Part shown: positions 24,986 to 30,346 of the stretch, piece by piece
How positions within the stretch are numbered: the stretch's first letter is position 1
How the letters are laid out: every line of letters begins with the position of its first letter
Assembly (NCBI GenBank): GCA_910586205.1
Contig: CAJUGD010000041.1
Location: 1-30,346 of the forward strand
Length of the DNA stretch: 30,346 nucleotides
From: an uncultured Lachnospiraceae bacterium
GTDB lineage: Bacteria; Bacillota; Clostridia; Lachnospirales; Lachnospiraceae
Reading direction: 5' to 3'
Notes under the pieces: model-generated
Seen by the model: the letters and a program-made list of their open reading frames with translations, nothing else
What the model was told of the DNA's origin: nothing
Database searches by the model: none
Made by a program: the position numbers and the translations under genes

Positions 24986-27940
24986 ATGATTAAATGGAAC
25001 AGACGTTATAAAAAGGTGATTTTGGCGATCCTTCTATTGGCCATATGGTTTTTCAGCTTACTGTACTACATAAGAGACATGAAAAATTCCTTGTGGAACC
25101 AGGTGGTTTCTGAGATTCTGGAAGTGACATCTCAGGGGGGTCATGCTTTTGAAGTTTATATTGAAAAAGATATGCAGATCCTTACCAGAATTATCAAGCA
25201 TCTTTCTATGGATAAGGTAAAGGACGAAGCCTCTGTTATGGAAATCCTGGATTTTTTCCAGGATTCCGAGACAGGCTTTACGGTGGTGGATCTGGATGGC
25301 GGAATTTTGTATGGGGAGGACGGAAAAGGAGCCAGAAAGCTTAGTTCTGATGAGCTGGAAGTGTATCAGAATCTTGCGGACAAAGGAGTCACAGAACCCT
25401 ATATGGATGCTTATACAGGGCGCAGTGTGATTGGCGGCTATCGGCGTTTTACTTTTGCAGACGGAACTCAGGGGATAGCCCAGGTAAAGCGGGGAATGTC
25501 TACGGTTGCAGAAGAATTTATGCTGTCCTTTTATGGAGACCAGGGTTTTTCTTATATTGCCAATGATAAGGGAGACATTCTGATCCGTTCTTTTAACAGA
25601 AATAACAGCAGCAGCAGTACCTTTTCCAATATTTTCAGCGTAATCCGGCTTTCCGGCAACAGCAGTGAGGACTTACAGACATTTAGCGACAGTATGCTCC
25701 AGGGAAAAGAAGGGGTTATGCGTTTTTCTCTGGAAGGAGAAAAAAATGTGCTGGCCTTTACGCCGGTAGAGGGATCAAACGGCTGGTATTTGATTGCCAT
25801 TGTGCCGGATGACGTGATCATGAAGCATGCGGATGAGATCCTAAAAAGCTCACAGACCGGTATGATTCTCTTAGGGTCTGTTTTGGCTATATTGGCATTA
25901 TTTTTGTATATGGACCGCCAGTCACAGAAAAAGATCATGGAAAAAGAGGGGGATCTTCAGTATCGGGAACGTCTTTTTGGAATTTTAGCCAACAATACCA
26001 ATGACGTATTTTTAATGTTTACCACAGATAATTTCCAACTGGAATATATAAGCCCTAATGTGGAGCGCCTGCTTGGTATTTCTCAGGAGGAAGTAAAGGG
26101 GGATATCCGGGTTATCAAGAGGATATTTTCCTCCAATGTGGAAGCCATGAATATAAAGGCTATTAAGCGGATGAAGGTAGGAAGTTCGATGATCCACGAG
26201 GGGGAGCGTATTCACCGAAAGACCGGAGAAACCAGATGGTTTTTTGAGACCCTCTATAAAACATCCGTTGATAATTCGGAGCGGTTTGTAGCCGTTTTGT
26301 CAGACAGGACTCAGGAACGAAAAAGCGAGCTGGCCCTTCGGGATGCTTTGGCGATTGCAAAGAGCGCCAATGAGGCTAAGAGTGTTTTCCTCAGTAATAT
26401 GAGCCATGATATTCGGACTCCCATGAATGCCATTGTGGGATTTGCCGCTCTTTTGCAGCGGGACGCAGGGAATCCGGAAAAGGTGTGGGAATATACGCGG
26501 AAAATCACATCTTCAAGCCAGCATCTTTTGGGGCTTATTAATGATGTGCTGGATATGAGCAAGATTGAGAGCGGAAAAACCACCCTTAATCTTTCTGCCA
26601 TCAGCTTAGCAGAACTGGTGGAGGAGTTAGGCGCCATGATGCAGCCTCAGGCTAAAGCCAAACACCAGCAGTTTAAAATTGACGTTTATGACATTTATAA
26701 TGAAGAAATCTTAGGAGACCGTCTTAGGATTAACCAGATTTTGATTAATATTTTATCCAATGCCATTAAGTATACGCCGGAAGGCGGCAGGATTGATATG
26801 GTAGTGCGTCAGATGCCTCAGCATACAAAAAATTTCGCAAGTTTTCATTTTGTGATCCGAGATAATGGAATCGGGATGTCACAGGAATATTTGGAGACGA
26901 TTTTCCAGCCGTTTACCCGTGAAAGCACAAAGAAAACGGAAAAGATCCAGGGAACAGGTCTTGGGATGGCTATTACAAAGAACCTGGTGGATCTGATGGG
27001 CGGAACCATTAAGGTGGAAAGCCGGCAGGGTAAGGGGAGTACATTCCATGTAGACCTGGAGTTTCGGGTAAAGGAACAGGACGTAGATCCGGATTTTTGG
27101 AAAAAGCATGGTGTTACAAAAATGCTGATTGTGGATGATGAGGAGGAAATCTGCATTGGAATCCAGAATGTAATGGCAGATACCGGAGTGCAGATTCAGT
27201 ATGCACTGGGAGGCCAGTCTGCTGTATCCATGGCCAGGAAAGCTCAAAGTGAGGGCAGGGGATATGATCTGGTGATGATTGATTGGCAGATGCCGGATAT
27301 CAGCGGAATCGAGACGGCTCGCCGCATACGTAAGATCGTTCCCTCTCATGTTCCGGTTATGATTCTGACGGCTTATGATATCAACAGGATCGAAAAGGAG
27401 GGAACAGAGGCAGGGATTGACGGATTTTTGCAGAAGCCTTTTTTTCTCAGTAATTTCCGACTGATGCTGGATCATTTAAAGACGGGCAATGTGGGGACGT
27501 ATAACACAGATTCAAAGAAAGACAGCCAGGAAAAAGATGATGTTCTCAAGGGAAAGAAGATTCTTATAGCGGAGGATAATGAGCTGAATGCGGAGATTTT
27601 GACAGAGCTTCTGGAGATGACAGGGGCATCCTGCCAGGTCGTAGGAAACGGAAAGGAAGCTTTGAATATGTTTGCAGACTCAAAGCCTGGCCGGTATGAT
27701 GTTATTTTGATGGATGTCCAGATGCCGGTTATGGATGGATATGAGGCTACCAGAGCAATACGAAGCAGCCGCCATCCTCAGGCAAAGGCTATTCCCATTA
27801 TAGCCATGACAGCCAACGCGTTTTCTGAGGACGTGAAGGATGCCATGGATGCCGGTATGGATGAGCATGTGGCAAAGCCGATTGACATGGATCGTCTGAA
27901 AGCGGTTATAAAGGAAATCATAAAGAGAAAGGCAGTATAA
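24986..27940 (+). CDS. Hybrid sensor histidine kinase: dCache-like sensor, PAS, HisKA, HATPase, two receivers
   Basis: 984 aa. Membrane helices at about 11-28 and 291-309 flank an extracellular sensor of about 260 residues, probably of the dCache type. A PAS domain follows (about 325-445), then HisKA with phosphoryl-acceptor H474 (SNMSHDIRTPMNAIVGF), HATPase with N-box 'ILINILSNAIKYTPEGG', DNGIGMS and GTGLGMAIT, receiver 1 with D766 (MIDWQMPD), and receiver 2 with D910 (LMDVQMPV). There is no HPt or DNA-binding output, so phosphate must pass to an unlinked HPt protein or the receivers act by regulating the kinase. Its 3' end overlaps the minus-strand kinase gene by 23 bp (27918-27940). No terminator separates them. 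Confidence 0.93.
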   Translation: MIKWNRRYKKVILAILLLAIWFFSLLYYIRDMKNSLWNQVVSEILEVTSQGGHAFEVYIEKDMQILTRIIKHLSMDKVKDEASVMEILDFFQDSETGFTVVDLDGGILYGEDGKGARKLSSDELEVYQNLADKGVTEPYMDAYTGRSVIGGYRRFTFADGTQGIAQVKRGMSTVAEEFMLSFYGDQGFSYIANDKGDILIRSFNRNNSSSSTFSNIFSVIRLSGNSSEDLQTFSDSMLQGKEGVMRFSLEGEKNVLAFTPVEGSNGWYLIAIVPDDVIMKHADEILKSSQTGMILLGSVLAILALFLYMDRQSQKKIMEKEGDLQYRERLFGILANNTNDVFLMFTTDNFQLEYISPNVERLLGISQEEVKGDIRVIKRIFSSNVEAMNIKAIKRMKVGSSMIHEGERIHRKTGETRWFFETLYKTSVDNSERFVAVLSDRTQERKSELALRDALAIAKSANEAKSVFLSNMSHDIRTPMNAIVGFAALLQRDAGNPEKVWEYTRKITSSSQHLLGLINDVLDMSKIESGKTTLNLSAISLAELVEELGAMMQPQAKAKHQQFKIDVYDIYNEEILGDRLRINQILINILSNAIKYTPEGGRIDMVVRQMPQHTKNFASFHFVIRDNGIGMSQEYLETIFQPFTRESTKKTEKIQGTGLGMAITKNLVDLMGGTIKVESRQGKGSTFHVDLEFRVKEQDVDPDFWKKHGVTKMLIVDDEEEICIGIQNVMADTGVQIQYALGGQSAVSMARKAQSEGRGYDLVMIDWQMPDISGIETARRIRKIVPSHVPVMILTAYDINRIEKEGTEAGIDGFLQKPFFLSNFRLMLDHLKTGNVGTYNTDSKKDSQEKDDVLKGKKILIAEDNELNAEILTELLEMTGASCQVVGNGKEALNMFADSKPGRYDVILMDVQMPVMDGYEATRAIRSSRHPQAKAIPIIAMTANAFSEDVKDAMDAGMDEHVAKPIDMDRLKAVIKEIIKRKAV

Positions 27941-29306
27941 TGGAAAAGCAGCTTCCGCCGTCCGGGTTGTCGGTGATCGTAATGGTTCCTCTGTGCAGCA
28001 AAACCAGTTCTTTTGCAATGCTGAGCCCAAGGCCAAAGTGAGATTTTGAGCTGCGGGCTTTGTCGGCCCGGTAGAAACGATCAAAAATATGGATCTTCTG
28101 ATCATCGGGAATCCCGCAGCCTTCGTCTATTACCTGAAGGATAAGATATCTGTGCCTGGATCGCGTCTGAAAATTGCTTTCTGCCAGATGCGCGTCACAG
28201 TTTGCGGGAGATTTGGTTCGAATGAGGGAGGCGCAGTGGTTTTTTATGCATGTGCCGGTTTGGGCGCGGATTTGGATCTGACGTCCGGCGGGGGTGTAGC
28301 TTAGGGCATTGTCAAGCAGGATCAAAAGGAGCTGGCGGATACGCTCAGGATCTGCCTGGATGTTTGGCAGAGAGGTGTCCGGAAGATCTAAGTGCAGGGT
28401 GAGCTGCTTTTCTCTGCAGACAGGAAGAAAGGCTTCATAGGTCTCAATCAGCAAGGTATCCATATCCGTGTTCTGAATATGGATGTCCCAGGTTTTCGCG
28501 TCTGCAGAGGCTAAAAGGAGCATGTCATCGATCAGGTGGGACATGCGGACACATTCTGCATCCATGGTTTTGAGCAGGGATTCTTTTTGATCCGGAGCAG
28601 CCAACATGGCAGCAGCGCCTGAACGCAGCACGGCTAAGGGGGAGCGCAGTTCATGGGAGGCAGCGGCAATAAATTCCGCCTGCTTTCTGCGGCTTTCTTC
28701 TACCGGCCTCAAAGACCAGCCTACAAAGTGCCAGCTAAAGAAAAGAAGGCACAGGGATCCGGCAATGCCCAATCCAAAGAAAACGATAAGAGTTTTTTTC
28801 AGTACGTGAAGCGCCGGAGGGCAATAATAAATATAACACAGGCTTCTTACTGTCTTTTGATGGGAGAGAACCAGGACCATGGCATAGTATTGGTCCTGGT
28901 TCTCTCCTTTTATGGTGAGGAGCGAGGTGGAGGCTAAGGAGGAGGAAACCGGGGCAGTATAGGTCAGGATTCCCTGGGCAGCAGCCAGCTCTTTGGTTTT
29001 TTCGATGAGAAGACGGCGGTCTGTAAAGGGAACCCAGGAGCCATGGTAAAGAAGGGGAATGCCGTTTTCTTCTATGTGGATAACAGACTGGCTGGCAGCC
29101 TCTGCCTGGGCCAGAAAGCTTTGGGAGATGATCGTGTCAGAGGTCAGGCGAAAGGACAGGGAATTCCAGGTGGCGTAAAATTGATCTAACTGGGCCTGAC
29201 GGGTTTCTTTGATCCGAAGGAGGAAAAGGGAAGTTAAGGCCAGAGCCAGGATCAGGCTGGTAGTGGCAGTGTAGAGCCAGGTAAGGTACAAGCGCAGGCG
29301 GGGCAT
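27918..29306 (-). CDS. Sensor histidine kinase with repeat-derived insertion in its ATPase domain
   Basis: 462 aa. Membrane helices at about 12-30 and 171-192 flank a sensor region of about 140 residues. HisKA has H218 (AAASHELRSPLAVLRSG). The ATPase domain has the N-box 'LLLILLDNALSYTPAG', DEGCGIPDD, an F-box 'FDRFYRADKARSS' and GLGLSIAKELV, so all catalytic boxes are intact. Between the N-box strand 'QIQIRAQTG' and 'RYLILQVIDEG' there is an extra stretch of about 33 residues that includes SPANCDAHLAESNFQTR. It is encoded by a partial copy of the repeat element found upstream at 29375-29463. The insertion is in frame and falls in a surface loop, so activity may survive. The gene is second in an operon with the response regulator, with a 178-nt gap. 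Confidence 0.9.
   Translation of the reverse strand: MPRLRLYLTWLYTATTSLILALALTSLFLLRIKETRQAQLDQFYATWNSLSFRLTSDTIISQSFLAQAEAASQSVIHIEENGIPLLYHGSWVPFTDRRLLIEKTKELAAAQGILTYTAPVSSSLASTSLLTIKGENQDQYYAMVLVLSHQKTVRSLCYIYYCPPALHVLKKTLIVFFGLGIAGSLCLLFFSWHFVGWSLRPVEESRRKQAEFIAAASHELRSPLAVLRSGAAAMLAAPDQKESLLKTMDAECVRMSHLIDDMLLLASADAKTWDIHIQNTDMDTLLIETYEAFLPVCREKQLTLHLDLPDTSLPNIQADPERIRQLLLILLDNALSYTPAGRQIQIRAQTGTCIKNHCASLIRTKSPANCDAHLAESNFQTRSRHRYLILQVIDEGCGIPDDQKIHIFDRFYRADKARSSKSHFGLGLSIAKELVLLHRGTITITDNPDGGSCFSIILPFSL
28156..28225 (+). repeat. Partial repeat-element copy inside the kinase gene
   Basis: Positions 28165-28225 match the reverse complement of 29394-29454 at 54 of 61 bases without gaps; all seven differences are transitions. 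The left arm continues to 28156 as CTGGATCGC against CTAGAGCGT. The other terminal arm is not recognisable beyond 28225. In this reading direction the missing arm would carry an in-frame TGA for the kinase. Confidence 0.9.
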
Positions 29307-29374
29307 GGGAGGGATCCTTTCATTATATAAATATAAGACAGTATGTTTTCGGCGTCTGTCAGGGTGTGTGTCCC

Positions 29375-29463
29375 CTAGAGCGTGTCTGAAAATTCATTCG
29401 GGCCAAATCTCCCACAAATTGTGACGCACATCTGACGGAAAGCAATTTTCAGACACGCTCTAG
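29375..29463. repeat. 89-bp palindromic element with perfect 20-bp terminal inverted repeats
   Basis: CTAGAGCGTGTCTGAAAATT (29375-29394) is the exact reverse complement of the bases at 29444-29463. The arms end in CTAG, so the element may also be read as GAGCGTG...CACGCTC flanked by TA, as for TA-target elements. It contains no transposase. It lies between the response-regulator stop and the kinase start and would form a strong hairpin in their shared transcript. Confidence 0.92.
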
Positions 29464-29484
29464 TTTACGGAGGGTAAGGTTATA

Positions 29485-30165
29485 TCAGGCGTCGGAGGTG
29501 GTTTCCAGGCGATAGCCGATGCCATGAACCGTGGTAAGACGAACCGGGGCATTGGTGGATTTTAAGCGGCGGCGGAGAAAATGGATGTAGTTGTCAAGGT
29601 TGCCGTCTTCTACCTCGGCTCCGCCCCATACATAGGCCATAAGCTGGCTGCGGGGCAGGGTTTGGTGCGGGTGACGCAGGAAAAATTCCATGAGAGCGCC
29701 TTCCCGCTTGGAGAGGGTAAGGGAGACAGAACCGTATTGGAGAAGGTTCTGCTCCGGGTCTAAGCTCAGACCGGATAAGGACAAGTGTTTGGACAGACGG
29801 AGATTGCCGGAGCGGCGGGTTATGGCCCGCAGCCTTGCCATGAGTTCTTCTACGGCAAAGGGTTTTACCAGGTAGTCGTCTGCGCCTGCGTCCAGTCCGC
29901 CTATGCGATCATGGAGACGATCCAGGGCTGTGGCCAGGATAACAGGGGTGGTGATGTTTTGGCGGCGTAGAGATTCCAAGATGGCCAGGCCGTCGCTTTC
30001 GGGAAGCATCCGGTCCAGGATAATGGCGTCATAGGGGTGGTTCTTGGCCATGTACAGGCCGTCGCTGCCGGTGTGGCAGCAGTCGGTTTGGATGCCGGAT
30101 TGTTTTAGGGCCAGGGTAATGTTTTGGCAGAGATCTTTGTCATCTTCTATCATTAGGATTCGCAT
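29485..30165 (-). CDS. OmpR/PhoB family response regulator
   Basis: 226 aa, the usual length. The receiver domain (1 to about 118) has the acidic pocket E7-D8-D9, phosphoryl-acceptor D51 (ILDRMLP), T79 and K101 (LVKPF). The winged-helix DNA-binding domain (about 125-222) ends with 'TVHGIGYRLE'. It is the first gene of the minus-strand pair and would be phosphorylated by the kinase downstream. GGAG lies about 10 nt before the ATG, a little long. The targets are unknown; self-regulation is common for the family. Confidence 0.95.
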   Translation of the reverse strand: MRILMIEDDKDLCQNITLALKQSGIQTDCCHTGSDGLYMAKNHPYDAIILDRMLPESDGLAILESLRRQNITTPVILATALDRLHDRIGGLDAGADDYLVKPFAVEELMARLRAITRRSGNLRLSKHLSLSGLSLDPEQNLLQYGSVSLTLSKREGALMEFFLRHPHQTLPRSQLMAYVWGGAEVEDGNLDNYIHFLRRRLKSTNAPVRLTTVHGIGYRLETTSDA

Positions 30166-30212
30166 AAGATTGGGACTCCGTTTCTGTTCATGTCTGTATT
30201 TCTTTTTAGTTT

Positions 30213-30241
30213 AACATAAATTCCTCTAAAAAATCTTTAAA
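30213..30241 (-). promoter_or_regulatory. Possible promoter of the two-component operon
   Basis: On the minus strand TTTAAA (30241-30236), 17 bp, TATGTT (30218-30213). The -35 region holds T-rich near-repeats about 10 bp apart (plus strand TCTAAAAA and TCTTTAAAAA), of the kind bound by OmpR-type regulators. Positions 30242-30346 hold no gene that can be supported. Confidence 0.35.
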
Positions 30242-30346
30242 AATTTGTGGGGATTTCCAGTTTTTTTAGAGATGGAGGTGGTAGGATGGAAAATAACTTC
30301 TCGGAATCTCAATGAACGAGATAGCAACTGAAAATTGACAACTAAA

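Noticed and set aside
28653..28937. Plus-strand frames within the minus-strand kinase gene
   Set aside because: They are antisense to intact HisKA and sensor-coding sequence.
1..30346. CRISPR array, tRNA, rRNA, prophage or complete insertion sequence
   Set aside because: No regularly spaced direct repeats, RNA gene signatures, phage structural genes or transposase genes were seen; the only mobile-looking sequence is the short palindromic element.

Overview
The window looks like chromosomal DNA from an endospore-forming member of the Clostridia, most probably Lachnospiraceae (cluster XIVa). This rests on strong AGGAGG-type ribosome binding sites, sigma-A-like promoters, the DUF2953-gerW (ytfI-ytfJ) sporulation pair, a stand-alone rpmB, and a long 2-hydroxyacyl-CoA dehydratase activase with a partner protein. 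The species cannot be fixed from the sequence alone. Most of the window is ordinary core genome; the right-hand third is more accessory.

Layout. (1) 255-3927: a three-gene stress-type module of an XpaC-like membrane protein, a secreted or anchored protein joining a binding-protein-like region to a von Willebrand A domain, and TelA. (2) 4124-12801: a long co-directional run behind a near-consensus promoter (TTGACT-N17-TATAAT at 4047-4075). It encodes a YicC/YloC endoribonuclease, guanylate kinase, RNA polymerase omega, RimO, PgsA, CinA, two unrecognised proteins, a DUF2953 protein with a nine-unit 36-bp repeat, GerW/YtfJ and a 45-aa membrane protein. A perfect 19-bp bidirectional terminator closes it, facing rpmB on the minus strand. 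(3) 13337-18438: a two-domain dehydratase activase, a HgdB-like partner and a TIM-barrel sugar-phosphate isomerase/epimerase-like protein, ended by a terminator. (4) 18829-23753: a carbohydrate ABC importer (lipoprotein and two permeases, no ATPase) followed by a cytoplasmic GH2 glycosidase; together they suggest oligosaccharide or glycoside uptake and intracellular hydrolysis. (5) 24193-27940: a glycerophosphodiester phosphodiesterase-family protein and a dCache-PAS hybrid histidine kinase with two receiver domains. (6) 27918-30165, minus strand: an OmpR-type two-component system.

The most unusual signal is a repeat element present twice within the two-component locus. One copy (29375-29463, 89 bp) has perfect 20-bp terminal inverted repeats and lies between the response regulator and kinase genes. 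A second, partial copy (about 28156-28225), in inverted orientation, lies in frame inside the kinase ATPase domain and adds roughly 30 residues. The two cores match at 54 of 61 positions and every difference is a transition. This resembles the behaviour of palindromic elements that insert into coding sequence without breaking the frame. Other points of note are the VWA/binding-protein fusion, the minisatellite in the DUF2953 gene, a 12-bp inverted repeat interlaced with the yicC promoter, the absence of remA between yicC and gmk, and a 45-aa membrane protein.
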